This document shows positions 7,350-16,124 of a stretch of DNA of 46,956 bases, piece by piece. The DNA comes from a virus, in the IMG/VR virus record IMGVR_UViG_3300044568_002419, positions 1 to 46,956 of that record. The stretch is one strand, 5' to 3'. Positions within the stretch are counted from its first letter, which is position 1. The number at the start of each line of letters is the position of its first letter. The translations under genes were made by a program, and so were the position numbers. Below the pieces are notes generated by a model. That model saw nothing but the letters and a program-made list of their open reading frames with translations. It was not told where the DNA came from and made no database searches.

Positions 7350-9302
7350 TTACGCCTGTTGAGGATTGTTTCGTGCGGCATTTCTAGCAGTAAAATCAAA
7401 GCGATTTACTGCTTTTCCGTAGCCTGCAGGCGTGGCCATTACCCATCCTTCGTGGCCGGGGTCTTTCAAATCTAAGTTGCGCAAGATGTCCAGCTTTAAA
7501 TCATGTAATAACAAAAATAAAGTAAATGCAGCGGCCAAGCCTTCTGTGTTTGATGCAGGACTTTTTAAATATTCTACAATGTTGTTGAACTTTTTAGAAG
7601 TTACTGTACTCTGTAGAAACTGGCCAAAATCACTTATCAAGTTAGAAAAGTCTCCAGTATACCCTGCATAGTCTGGATTGATACGTTTGTTGATGTAGTC
7701 CACACACAGTTTGGCCAAGTCTGTAATCTGCATGGCTCGCAGTTCAGCAGGATTGAACAAGGTATCAATGGCAGCACCTTTGCTATTGCGTATTTGTTTG
7801 ATTTGCTTGATCAGTGCAGCTTGTCCTTTGGCCTGTGCAGGGTCTTGAGGCGCAATACCTTTGCCGTAAATGGGTTCAATCAACAGCAATCCAGGTACTT
7901 CATTAAATGATACTCTGCTGAGTGGTTGTTTGGGTTCGCCTTGATCAGCATACATGGTGTGCATGGCAATGCCTGTGGTGCTGTTGCGAATTCGTTGGCC
8001 CAGCGCACTCTTGGCAGGTATACGATATTCTACTGTGTTGGGCTTGAACACAAGATTACCAGCCTGTTCTTCCCAAGGCTGTTCGGGATAGTACAACAGG
8101 TCGCCTTTGACATAGCCACGGAAGTTTGTGGGCACAGCCGCTTCTAACTGTGGCCAAAGATCAGCATATAATTGAACCAATTCACCACGCTCACCTTTTC
8201 GTGTGCTTTGAATCTGTGCCATCATTTTGGGGCTAGTAGCAAGGCCATCGTAGCCTTTGGCGTCAAATCCTGATCCGTCTGTAAGCACAAACTCGCCTGT
8301 GGCAGGTTTGCGACCAAATATCACAGCAGGCTTGCCGTCCCACTTCACACTAGTGGTCTTTTGTGGTGCTTCTGCGGCATGTTGGATAATGGCCAATGCT
8401 TCATCCACCCCACGAGAGCCTTTGCGGAACACAAGATCTTCTAGGTGTTCAATACCTTTGGCTCTGCCGCCTACATTGCCTTCATCGGCTTCGTAGATTT
8501 GATAGGGATTGGTTGCTTCTGTTTCAATCAGTGGCACCATGCCTTGATTTACAATTCTATCACGTAGCTTGGCCAAGAAATGTACTTCTGTATTCTCATT
8601 CACAGCACCAGGTTCTTGCAGGCCTTCTCTACCCAAGTATTCACGAAAGTCTGCCAGTTTAGCATCGCGGGCTTTGTCTTTGGCTAGCGTAGCATAAATG
8701 CTTTCTACATTCTTGAGATTTTCTCTAGTGGCACGTGGACCTAGTAGTGTTTTGGCCACATAGTCAGGATCCATACCGCCATCTACCAATTGATTGGTTG
8801 TGCGACTGAACATGCCATTGGCGCCCACTTTGAGTCCCAGTTGCTTGGCAATTGAACTCATTAACACATTACGGTTCATGCCTTTGTAAACAGAATCTTC
8901 TGACCCACCATAGTAGAACTGCCCCCAATCCAAGTTGGGAAAGAACATGAAGTCTGTTTGCACATAACCATTGTTGGGGTTGCCGTTGATGGGTGTGCGT
9001 AAGTGTACTTCGCCACCTTTCTTAACCCAGGCTTTGGGATCTTCACCATGGCTCACTGCCCATTGTGTGAGCTTTGCTGCCAGTTGTTCTTTGCTTATTT
9101 CACTGGCATCCACTGCCATGTCCATATCGCCCGATGTAGGCTTGCGGCCAGTTGATCCCAGCCAACGTTCACGTGGAAATTGTAGACCTGTCAATGCTTC
9201 CAACCACTGTACTGTGGCTGCTACATCGCTTTGATTGATGCGGCCAGTCAATGGGTTGCCGTCGGCATCTTTAAATACGTTACCACCTTCTAGTAGTTTC
9301 AT
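7350..9302 (-). CDS. Phage protein with pol-beta-type nucleotidyltransferase signature and ligase-like KxDG motif
   Basis: A 650-residue protein starting MKLLEGGNVFKDADGNPL. Residues 49-61 read G-S-T-G-R-K-P-T-S-G-D-M-D, the G-S-x(n)-D-x-D signature of the pol-beta/MNT nucleotidyltransferase fold; a third acid (Asp117 in QTDFMFF) is suitably placed. Around residue 320 is VKWDGKPAVIFGR, like motif I (KxDG) of ATP-dependent nucleic-acid ligases and capping enzymes, followed by GYVKGDLLYYP and a VEYRIP strand that could be later nucleotidyltransferase motifs. I recall a widespread cyanophage family of unknown function with the same KWDG segment. The ATG overlaps the upstream stop (ATGA), and the N-terminal L-L-E fits the prohead-protease consensus. 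Activity is unproven. Confidence 0.75.
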   Translation of the reverse strand: MKLLEGGNVFKDADGNPLTGRINQSDVAATVQWLEALTGLQFPRERWLGSTGRKPTSGDMDMAVDASEISKEQLAAKLTQWAVSHGEDPKAWVKKGGEVHLRTPINGNPNNGYVQTDFMFFPNLDWGQFYYGGSEDSVYKGMNRNVLMSSIAKQLGLKVGANGMFSRTTNQLVDGGMDPDYVAKTLLGPRATRENLKNVESIYATLAKDKARDAKLADFREYLGREGLQEPGAVNENTEVHFLAKLRDRIVNQGMVPLIETEATNPYQIYEADEGNVGGRAKGIEHLEDLVFRKGSRGVDEALAIIQHAAEAPQKTTSVKWDGKPAVIFGRKPATGEFVLTDGSGFDAKGYDGLATSPKMMAQIQSTRKGERGELVQLYADLWPQLEAAVPTNFRGYVKGDLLYYPEQPWEEQAGNLVFKPNTVEYRIPAKSALGQRIRNSTTGIAMHTMYADQGEPKQPLSRVSFNEVPGLLLIEPIYGKGIAPQDPAQAKGQAALIKQIKQIRNSKGAAIDTLFNPAELRAMQITDLAKLCVDYINKRINPDYAGYTGDFSNLISDFGQFLQSTVTSKKFNNIVEYLKSPASNTEGLAAAFTLFLLLHDLKLDILRNLDLKDPGHEGWVMATPAGYGKAVNRFDFTARNAARNNPQQA

Positions 9303-10102
9303 GGTGTGTTAAATCCTAATGCTTTTAGATAGGCTTGGGTACGCGGATCTTGTGTTTCTGCGTCGGGCAACTTGCCAACAATATTCTGAACCTGTTGCAA
9401 TTGAGGTTGTGTTATGCCCGATTGTTGAACAATTTGTTGTGCAGCTTGACTAACTGCGGGGCTTATTGCTGGAGCAGGAGTGCCTGGAGCAGTAGGTGTT
9501 TTTCTAGCACCTGACGTACCCGAGTCGCTATTAAACTGCATGAGACTCATGGCATCGTATGTGGCCTGACTTAACGTTTGCCATTCAGCCATAGCTTGTT
9601 GTGCAGTTTTTGGAGTATTAAAATCTATAATTGATTGCGTGGCAGCATCAATGCGTTGTACTATATCATTTGCCTGTTGCTGTGCAGCAGGTTCGACCCA
9701 TCGAGGCAATTGCTTATAATCAGTCCCCACTTTGCCTTGCAGGAAATTTTTATGAATTTGATTCATCAAACTTTTTTCTAGGCCGTCCTTGGTCCTAGGA
9801 TCAAATTGTGCCGGGCTTTGAACATTGTTTTGTTCTTGAGTTTTGGCAATAGCAGTATTCCAGAGCTTTTGTTGTTGTTCGGCTTGTGATTTAATCACCG
9901 GAACCGCAGCGGCAGCAGCGGCTTTTTGCTGATCGCCGTAGGGATTGTTTGGTCCGAGCTTGCTAAAGTCAGTTCCAGTTTTCTTGGTGGCCCAATCGTT
10001 TGCTTTGGCCGCAATTTGTGATCCAACTGCTTTGGCTGCTCCAGCGATACCGCTTAATACGCCTTCGTTTGTTCTGCGGCGTGTGATTTCATGTATCTGC
10101 AT
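9299..10102 (-). CDS. Gln/Ala-rich probable virion-associated protein
   Basis: A 267-residue protein of low sequence complexity, starting MQIHEITRRRTNEGVLSG; residues 3-5 (I-H-E) match the (L/I)-x-E consensus. A Gly/Ala-rich amphipathic region (GVLSGIAGAAKAVGSQIAAK) follows, then long helices rich in Gln and Ala, a Pro/Thr/Ala linker (about 200-215), and a Q-rich helix near the end. No enzyme motif is visible. It overlaps both neighbours (14 nt upstream, ATGA downstream). The composition and operon partners suggest an internal capsid or injected protein, but this is inference only. Confidence 0.65.
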   Translation of the reverse strand: MQIHEITRRRTNEGVLSGIAGAAKAVGSQIAAKANDWATKKTGTDFSKLGPNNPYGDQQKAAAAAAVPVIKSQAEQQQKLWNTAIAKTQEQNNVQSPAQFDPRTKDGLEKSLMNQIHKNFLQGKVGTDYKQLPRWVEPAAQQQANDIVQRIDAATQSIIDFNTPKTAQQAMAEWQTLSQATYDAMSLMQFNSDSGTSGARKTPTAPGTPAPAISPAVSQAAQQIVQQSGITQPQLQQVQNIVGKLPDAETQDPRTQAYLKALGFNTP

Positions 10103-10337
10103 TTGTTCTTCTCACTGATCTAGCAAACTTTCCCGAGTCTCTGGTGCGGATGGCATTTAACAATTTGCGTTGCAAGTTTTCTGCTTGATCAGCAGGAAAT
10201 TCTGTGTCAATTTGTTCTAGCAATCTAATAGCACTTGCAATAAGAGTAGCCGCACGGTTTTCAATCAACAGGCGGCGATCACGCTCGATATACAAATCGT
10301 CTAATTCTTCTAATAAACTGCGAGTGCGTTTTTGCAT
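10089..10337 (-). CDS. Small helical protein of unknown function
   Basis: An 82-residue, strongly charged, all-helical protein starting MQKRTRSLLEELDDLYIERDRR and ending in a basic segment (KFARSVRRTNADT). No known domain. A GGAG ribosome site precedes the ATG at 10337 and a late-type ATAAATA lies at 10358-10364. It is the first gene of a late-type operon and overlaps the next gene by 14 nt. A coiled-coil or DNA-binding role is possible. Confidence 0.65.
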   Translation of the reverse strand: MQKRTRSLLEELDDLYIERDRRLLIENRAATLIASAIRLLEQIDTEFPADQAENLQRKLLNAIRTRDSGKFARSVRRTNADT

Positions 10338-10357
10338 CTACTCCGGGACCTTTGGAT

Positions 10358-10364
10358 TATTTAT
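10358..10364 (-). promoter_or_regulatory. Late-type promoter motif ATAAATA
   Basis: ATAAATA on the minus strand, 20 nt before the ATG at 10337. It would drive the 82-residue protein, the Gln-rich protein and the 650-residue protein as one late operon. Confidence 0.55.
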
Positions 10365-10401
10365 TAATATTTACACATACAAGTTGGTAATTAAATACCC
10401 T

Positions 10402-11454
10402 ATGAACAACTACTTTTGCGTTTTGCCATTTTATGGTGTTGAAATAGGGCACAATATTCCTAAAAATATCCACTGTTGTGAACTTCCTACAGGCACAGAT
10501 ATTAAAAAAGTCCAGGAATCTATTGTTGTTCAACAAAGATCACCGTCCTGTTATAGATGCTGGCAACTGGAAGACCAAGGGCTCACGAGTTCGCGTAAAT
10601 TGCACAATCAATCATTTGATTTTTATCTCAATCGAGACTTAGAAAAAATTGAACAAGATGCAATAAATCATCTCAATCAACCACAAATTGTAAAAATACA
10701 CACCAGTAATCTTTGCAACGGAACTTGTGTTACTTGCAACAGTATTTTAAGTTCTGCGTGGGCTTCATTGGAAAACAAACAAATCAACTATAATAAAATT
10801 TCTACCAGTTTGATTGAAAGCATGAACTGGGCAGACATCAAGCAGTTGTCCTTTGTTGGCGGCGAACCCTTGTTAGAAAAACTCAACTTTGAAATTTTAA
10901 ATTGTTTGATCAATTCAAACAACACCAGTTGTTTCATATCTATCATAACCAATGGAAGTTGTGCATTAACACACGGCCAATTTAAAATACTAAGCCAATT
11001 TAAAAATTTAAATATCTGTCTTAGCATTGATGGCGTTGGTCCAAGATTTGAGTACATTAGGTATCCATTGAGTTGGAATTTGTTGTGTGAAAATTTAGAA
11101 AAGTTTAGAAAGATCACTAGCAATATCAGCGTAAATGCTACCATTTCAAATCTCAATATATTTTACTACAGTGAATTGATAGAATTTTTTAACGCCCATC
11201 AGTTGAACTACATGTGCAGACACGTTGAATTTCCGTTGCATTTTTCACCAGGCAACCTGCCAGATGCGTTCAAGCAACAAGTATTAGAAAACAATTCTCA
11301 GTATCATACCCAGGTAAAAAGTTTTCTTGGCACAGGACATTACAACGCCAACTTGTTTGCAAAATTTTGTCAAGAAATTCAACGGCAAGATCACTTGAAG
11401 AGGATTTCAATTTCAGACTATCTACCACTGGATTTTTATCAAAATTTATCATGA
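10402..11454 (+). CDS. Radical SAM protein with N-terminal cysteine region (copy 1)
   Basis: A 350-residue protein and the only plus-strand gene in its neighbourhood. The radical SAM [4Fe-4S] motif is C-x3-C-x2-C at Cys105, Cys109, Cys112 (SNLCNGTCVTC), followed by a GGEPLLEK motif that contacts SAM. The N-terminal 100 residues carry extra cysteines: Cys6, Cys25-Cys26, Cys50-x2-Cys53 followed by E-x2-G-x2-S-S-R, suggesting an auxiliary Fe-S site as in twitch/SPASM enzymes. The family does radical chemistry on peptides or sugars after SAM cleavage; the substrate is unknown. I chose the ATG at 10402; an in-frame extension to 10204 would run antisense through the 82-residue gene. A TTAAATA string (10391-10397) precedes it. 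It ends 3 nt from a convergent radical SAM gene. Confidence 0.85.
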   Translation: MNNYFCVLPFYGVEIGHNIPKNIHCCELPTGTDIKKVQESIVVQQRSPSCYRCWQLEDQGLTSSRKLHNQSFDFYLNRDLEKIEQDAINHLNQPQIVKIHTSNLCNGTCVTCNSILSSAWASLENKQINYNKISTSLIESMNWADIKQLSFVGGEPLLEKLNFEILNCLINSNNTSCFISIITNGSCALTHGQFKILSQFKNLNICLSIDGVGPRFEYIRYPLSWNLLCENLEKFRKITSNISVNATISNLNIFYYSELIEFFNAHQLNYMCRHVEFPLHFSPGNLPDAFKQQVLENNSQYHTQVKSFLGTGHYNANLFAKFCQEIQRQDHLKRISISDYLPLDFYQNLS

Positions 11455-11457
11455 CGC

Positions 11458-12594
11458 CTAAAGATATCGTTTATAAAACTCTGCTACTTCAGGAAAAGTT
11501 TTTTTCCAATCTTGATTTCGAATAATATCAAACCTGGTAGTTTCTTGCACAAACTGTTTTATTGCCGCAGGGTTTTCTTGCCAATACTTCCCGATCACAT
11601 TGCTCGATGGAGTATGTGCGATTGCATCAGCATATTCTTGTGTGATATTTTTAGGATACAAGTACGAATGCATGGCCAATTGAGTGCTGTGGCCAATTGC
11701 ATCGCCCTCTTTGTTGCTGTTGAAATTTTGTTTTACCCAATCACTAACTTCGTTAAAATAATACAAGTTCAAACAACTGGTACATTCTTGCACAAAAAAC
11801 ATCACATTGCTTGGCAAATTTTCTCTTAAAGTTAAAATGTTATCAACAGTTTGATTCCAACTGGCTGGCCATCTTAAGTATTCGAATTTATCACCAATGC
11901 CGTCAATGCTGACTATCAGTTTAACCAACTTAAATTTTTCAATCACATCATACCATTGTGGATCAATGGGTTGTGTTCCATTGGTTTGAAATGCCAATTC
12001 CAATTTGGTTTTTGCAGTTGGCACATGTTCTGCAAGCCATTGTGCAGTTTTCCAATAGGTGTTGCCTAATAATGTTTCTCCACCGCAAAATTGCACCATC
12101 TCAAGATTGTCAAGATTTAAACTTTCTAAGATATTTGTTACACGACTGGCATTGTCTGCTGGTATAATTTCAAAAACAGGTAAATTGTTTTCTTTAAGGT
12201 GTTTGGCCCATAAAGTACTAGATCTTGGACCGCAAGTTCTGCAAGCCAAATTGCAACTGCGATCAAATAACAAATCAATCCGTTGAGGTCCATTTAAATT
12301 TTTATGAACTCCAAATTTTTCTATCATTGATTTTCTAAAACTTTTAACTCCAACTTTTTCCAATGTTAAACATTGGTAGCAACCAGACAACCATTGGTTG
12401 TTATCATTGGACCAGCGATTCTTTGTAAAATCATTGCCGTTCCAATTTATGCTGTCTTTTTTTACAAATGTCAATGGAGTATTGCTGAGACAACACTGAT
12501 TGTATCCAAGTTCGTTAGTTTGATTTAATTCACTATTGAGTTTTAAATCAATGTTAAGCCCACCATGAATCATTGGACAAAAAGTGTCGTTCAT
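11458..12594 (-). CDS. Radical SAM protein with N-terminal cysteine region (copy 2)
   Basis: A 378-residue protein. Radical SAM motif Cys114-x3-Cys118-x2-Cys121 (SCNLACRTCGPRSS), GGETLLGN as the SAM-contact motif, and FQTNGT plus SIDGIGDKFEYLRW as typical barrel strands. The N-terminal region repeats the layout of the other copies: Cys6, Cys34-Cys35, Cys72-x2-Cys75, then E-x2-G-x2-S-x-R. The SIDG-x(n)-FEY-x-R segment is shared with copy 1. The ATG at 12594 overlaps the gp41 stop (ATGA), so it probably belongs to the replication operon gp61-gp41. The C-terminal half is divergent and lacks a cysteine-rich SPASM domain, in line with a twitch-type protein. Substrate unknown. Confidence 0.85.
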   Translation of the reverse strand: MNDTFCPMIHGGLNIDLKLNSELNQTNELGYNQCCLSNTPLTFVKKDSINWNGNDFTKNRWSNDNNQWLSGCYQCLTLEKVGVKSFRKSMIEKFGVHKNLNGPQRIDLLFDRSCNLACRTCGPRSSTLWAKHLKENNLPVFEIIPADNASRVTNILESLNLDNLEMVQFCGGETLLGNTYWKTAQWLAEHVPTAKTKLELAFQTNGTQPIDPQWYDVIEKFKLVKLIVSIDGIGDKFEYLRWPASWNQTVDNILTLRENLPSNVMFFVQECTSCLNLYYFNEVSDWVKQNFNSNKEGDAIGHSTQLAMHSYLYPKNITQEYADAIAHTPSSNVIGKYWQENPAAIKQFVQETTRFDIIRNQDWKKTFPEVAEFYKRYL

Positions 12595-14036
12595 GATGTC
12601 TTGATTTTGCCTAACAACTGCTTAAGCTTGGCACTTTGGACGTCTGCTGTTACCTTGGGTGCTTCTAACTCAAAACCTTCTTTGGCTTGTGGTCGTTCCC
12701 AAGGTACAGACTTGGAATCTTCTGCGGCAGCACTAACCTGGCTTTTTGCTTTGATCGAGTCCATGATACTTGTATTGGGCTTTTTGCTGAACCCGTTTTC
12801 GTTATCATCCCCGCCTTCATCAGTAATGCGCATGGTTTCAATGTTGTACTCCAAATCAATCTTTTGACCAACGCCGGTCGAGCTTCGAGACTTCATACAC
12901 TGGATCTGATACTTGCCGCGCTCTTTCATTGCACGACTTGTAAAGATACCAAACACATTATCTGCTGTATTAATTTTAGAAATACCACCCGATATGTGTG
13001 AGTGGTCAAATTCAATTTCTTCCACAGCTGATCGATTCAACTGACTCGCAGTTACCATCAAGATGCCTAGTTCTTTGGCCAAGTTGCGCAGTTCTTCTGA
13101 CACATACTTGTCTTTCACAAACAAATCATTGGGCGAAACTTTGGCGCTAACAGGCATCAGCAAGTCCAAGTAGTCAATCATCACAAAGTCCACTTTCTTA
13201 CCAGTTTGAATTTGATACTCTTTCAAATAAGCACGAATGTCATTGATGTTTGATTGTGCTGGTAAGCCTTTGACCTGATAGTTGCCGGACTTCCTGGCCA
13301 CGAGTTTAACCTTGAGCTCTGTGGTGTCTATGTCTTTGCGAATGTCTTTGGTGCTCATGTTTGTTAGCATGGCGTCGGTTCGCAAACTTGTTAGTTCTTC
13401 TGAAAGTTCTAGTGTGATGTACACTCCACTGAGTCCTTGTTGTATCCAGTTTAGTGCAATGTTCATCATGACCAAGCTCTTGCCTGATCCTGATCCGCCT
13501 GCAAAGATGTTTAGTTCGCCTCTGCTGAATCCACCATACAACAATCTGTCCAATTGTGACCAACCTGTGCTTACTTGTCCACCCGAGTTGAAGTATTTCT
13601 CAATGCGACCTTTAGGATCAGCAAAGTAGTCTGTGCCCATGTCCTTGGTAAGTGATATTTGTACTGCATCCTTGATCAGCTTTTCGACAGGATCATATTC
13701 ACCTTTTTCCAACAAGTCTGCGGCTTTTAGGATAGCTCGCTCTAGTTCTTGTCGTCGAGTAAATGCTTCAAACTCGCCCATGAACCAGTCAAAGTGTCCT
13801 TCGTTCAAGTCTGGCACAGCCGCCAATTTAACACCAGTGGTAGCAGAAATCTGCATGCGGTCCGGCAAGGTCTTGTGTTTGTCAGAGTGTTCTTTGATAA
13901 ACTCAGCCGCAGGTCTCAAACTCTTGTCAAAGTTTTGGGGGTTGTAGATGTTCTGAACACGCACATAGCTTTGTGCGTCCTCCAACATCATTTCTAGAAA
14001 TAAACGTTGGACGTCAAGTCCGTATTCTTTTAACAA
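12591..14036 (-). CDS. gp41: Replicative DNA helicase, T4 gp41-like (DnaB family)
   Basis: A 481-residue hexameric 5'-3' helicase of the DnaB/gp41 type, which unwinds DNA at the fork together with the gp61 primase. Visible features: an N-terminal helical domain, Walker A GGSGSGKS at about 180-187, VYITLELSEELTSLR (helicase H1a-type segment), a Walker B strand VDFVMIDYLDLL, and the VTASQLNRSA motif (H3). The C-terminal tail of 60 residues is acidic then Lys/Ser/Ala-rich and probably disordered. Length is close to T4 gp41 (475). The ATG at 14036 overlaps gp61 by 23 nt. Confidence 0.96.
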   Translation of the reverse strand: MLKEYGLDVQRLFLEMMLEDAQSYVRVQNIYNPQNFDKSLRPAAEFIKEHSDKHKTLPDRMQISATTGVKLAAVPDLNEGHFDWFMGEFEAFTRRQELERAILKAADLLEKGEYDPVEKLIKDAVQISLTKDMGTDYFADPKGRIEKYFNSGGQVSTGWSQLDRLLYGGFSRGELNIFAGGSGSGKSLVMMNIALNWIQQGLSGVYITLELSEELTSLRTDAMLTNMSTKDIRKDIDTTELKVKLVARKSGNYQVKGLPAQSNINDIRAYLKEYQIQTGKKVDFVMIDYLDLLMPVSAKVSPNDLFVKDKYVSEELRNLAKELGILMVTASQLNRSAVEEIEFDHSHISGGISKINTADNVFGIFTSRAMKERGKYQIQCMKSRSSTGVGQKIDLEYNIETMRITDEGGDDNENGFSKKPNTSIMDSIKAKSQVSAAAEDSKSVPWERPQAKEGFELEAPKVTADVQSAKLKQLLGKIKTS

Positions 14037-15000
14037 GTTGTTTCTTCCTTAGTTCTATTTTGATCTTACTGGTTTCTCTGGCTGCCATAATAGTTAGCAA
14101 GGCTCCCACACGCCCTAGCACAATCACAGCATCATTGACATCTTTGCAATCTTCTGGCCACTCGGGTATACTTACTGCCCATCCAAGTTCTACAGCACGA
14201 TCAATCAGTTCCATGCCAGCTAGGTCTTGGTCGGGCACCACAGTTATTTCTCGTCCCAAGTTGCGTATCAATCGAGCCTGTGCGTCACTTATGGTATTGT
14301 GCATCACAGCCACACCACCAATACTCAATGCATCAAAGATGCCTTCTGTCACTATCACATTGGTCCAGTTGTTGTGCTGTAAGTCTGTTCCAAACACATA
14401 ACCTGGCTGGCTGTCTGAAATAAACTTGGGTTGACGGTTGTCTAAAAATCTGCAGGTGAATCCTACAATTTTGTTTTCGTATGTGAATGGGATCACCACA
14501 TGCGGGCGTGTCCAATGAACACCATCATTTTGTGTCTGCACCATGACAGGAAAGTCTTCAGGCACACGTCTGCCACGTGCATAGTCCCAATGCATTTGGT
14601 GTTCGGGTGTTAGCAATTCAGCAAAAGGTGGTAAGTCGCGTTCTTCAAATGTGATACCAGCCAGTTGGTTCCAAGCCTGTTGTCGATCTTCCAGGATGCC
14701 ATGTATGCTACGATGCCGCAGGCTTTCGAGATTGAGCATTTCAATTTCGTTATCTGGCACACCCATCCATCCCAGCAATCTACGAGCTTTGACACTTAGG
14801 GTACGTCCCATGATAAAACTGGCTGTGTAGGTACAATTGAAACAATGATAACTCCACCCCTGCTCGGTGGCTTTGAGTCCAGCACGACCTCTTGTGTCTC
14901 GTGTACTACCATTATGCTGACAGCAAACCGCATTGAAACTCAACCAACCTGATGGTGTGGATTTTCTTTTTGCAGGCAGATACGCAAGGATGTCGAGCAT
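14014..15000 (-). CDS. gp61: DNA primase, T4 gp61-like
   Basis: A 328-residue primase that makes RNA primers on the lagging strand in complex with gp41. An N-terminal zinc-binding region is visible (Cys26-Cys27 and His29, with Cys53-x2-Cys56 in YHCFNC), followed by a TOPRIM-type catalytic region with NVIVTEGIFDALSIGG and later EITVVPDQDLAGMELI. Length agrees with T4 gp61 (342). The ATG at 15000 has no Shine-Dalgarno site; a sigma70-type promoter has its -10 box only 6 nt upstream (15007-15012), so the message should be leaderless. Confidence 0.95.
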   Translation of the reverse strand: MLDILAYLPAKRKSTPSGWLSFNAVCCQHNGSTRDTRGRAGLKATEQGWSYHCFNCTYTASFIMGRTLSVKARRLLGWMGVPDNEIEMLNLESLRHRSIHGILEDRQQAWNQLAGITFEERDLPPFAELLTPEHQMHWDYARGRRVPEDFPVMVQTQNDGVHWTRPHVVIPFTYENKIVGFTCRFLDNRQPKFISDSQPGYVFGTDLQHNNWTNVIVTEGIFDALSIGGVAVMHNTISDAQARLIRNLGREITVVPDQDLAGMELIDRAVELGWAVSIPEWPEDCKDVNDAVIVLGRVGALLTIMAARETSKIKIELRKKQLVKRIRT

Positions 15001-15006
15001 CTATAC

Positions 15007-15035
15007 AGTATAGCAGATCAGCTGTAGTAAATCAA
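15007..15035 (-). promoter_or_regulatory. sigma70-type promoter for primase, predicted leaderless
   Basis: TTGATT (15030-15035), 17-bp spacer, TATACT (15007-15012), then 6 nt to the ATG at 15000. Transcription would start at or beside the A of the start codon. Confidence 0.75.
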
Positions 15036-16102
15036 CGATATTGGAGGTTAGTAATGTAACCAGTTGTGATCAACACTTGGGCACAAATAGTACCTTGATA
15101 TTGCAAAGGCAAGTATCCTGATCCGCCATTTGTGACTTCAATTGCACCAATCTGACCATTGCCCACCGAAGTCACAATAGCTTCGGCACCTGCACCGTCA
15201 CCTAATATTTGCACTTTGGGCGGCGCCACATAACCCTGCCCGCCATTGGTCACATTGATAGCAGTAACTACTCCGTTGGTTACCACTGCTGTGGCCTGAG
15301 CTTGTGATCCTTGACTGTTGTTGAAGGCAGCACGAATTAATGGATAGAATCCTATTACATTAAAATACTGAACAGAAGTTTCATTATTAAATTGCTGACT
15401 ACTGGTAACGTCATAAAATACAGATTCGTATGTATCTGCTGCTTGGAATTTAACTGTGCCAGTAAAGTGATCCAAGTCCATTTTGACTGTGGTTAGACTT
15501 TGACCATTTGTGGGAATATGACTTGAAAAGAATTCTGTAAGTTGTGTGGTATTAACTGGCTGTGGGTACAGTGCCCAGTCTGGCCAGTTTGTGGGTCCAG
15601 GAACTAATTGTTGTGCTTTGCCGTAGATTGTGGGGATGGTCAACATTTCACTGGGCACAAATGCAGGTAAAACTGAATTCACAATGTTGCAGTCTGCTCT
15701 AGCACCCGAATTGGCATCCACATATGCTGCCTGCACATAGTCTCCTGCTGTGCGTTGTATACTATAACTGCCAGGTTGGGCTGTGATATTGATGGTATCT
15801 TCGTTGTCCAACACCACTTTGACTCTGCCCAGGGTGGCGCTGAGTGTGACCATTGGCTTTTCGACCAACAGTTGATCGCCAGTTTGATTCATCAATCTAA
15901 ACATAAAAGTGCTGCCTGTGATGTTTACAGGCTTTTCCTCTTGATTGATAAATTCAAACAGTAGAACATTGTCTACGCCTTTGTTAACGGTTAATTGTTT
16001 TGCATACACTGGGTCGTACCTCGCTGTGAAATATCCACCACTTGTGTCAACTAACAAGACTTTGGTAATTTGCTGGTATAAGTAAACGGTGGTTGAATAC
16101 AT
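15032..16102 (-). CDS. Structural protein with glycine-rich NGGxGY repeats (baseplate/fibre type)
   Basis: A 356-residue beta-rich protein starting MYSTTVYLYQQITKVLLVD. The N-terminal 110 residues look like an immunoglobulin-like strand set (LLFEFINQEEKPVNITGSTF). The C-terminal part has two repeats, VTNGGQGYVAPPKVQILGD and a later VTNGGSGYLPL, separated by AIVTSVGNGQIGAIE; such NGGxGY repeats are frequent in baseplate-wedge and fibre proteins of marine T4-like phages. The ATG at 16102 is preferred to a TTG at 16117 because it follows GAGGAT and an ATAAATA late-type motif (16118-16124). Exact virion position is unknown. Confidence 0.75.
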   Translation of the reverse strand: MYSTTVYLYQQITKVLLVDTSGGYFTARYDPVYAKQLTVNKGVDNVLLFEFINQEEKPVNITGSTFMFRLMNQTGDQLLVEKPMVTLSATLGRVKVVLDNEDTINITAQPGSYSIQRTAGDYVQAAYVDANSGARADCNIVNSVLPAFVPSEMLTIPTIYGKAQQLVPGPTNWPDWALYPQPVNTTQLTEFFSSHIPTNGQSLTTVKMDLDHFTGTVKFQAADTYESVFYDVTSSQQFNNETSVQYFNVIGFYPLIRAAFNNSQGSQAQATAVVTNGVVTAINVTNGGQGYVAPPKVQILGDGAGAEAIVTSVGNGQIGAIEVTNGGSGYLPLQYQGTICAQVLITTGYITNLQYR

Positions 16103-16117
16103 AGGATCCTCAAACAA

Positions 16118-16124
16118 TATTTAT
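16118..16124 (-). promoter_or_regulatory. Late-type promoter motif ATAAATA
   Basis: ATAAATA on the minus strand, 15 nt before the ATG at 16102. It overlaps the start codon of the plus-strand gene at 16123. Confidence 0.5.

Noticed and set aside
10204-10401. N-terminal extension of the plus-strand radical SAM gene back to 10204
   Set aside because: It would run antisense through the 82-residue gene and lacks radical SAM family residues; the N-terminus from ATG 10402 gives the Cys layout shared with the other copies.
13306-13563. Minus-strand basic frame within the gp41 gene
   Set aside because: Out-of-frame reading inside gp41 with no ribosome site; composition typical of shadow frames.
16118-16124. 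ATAAATA motif as a promoter for the plus-strand gene at 16123
   Set aside because: The motif reads on the minus strand and overlaps the start codon of that gene, so it can only serve the minus gene.
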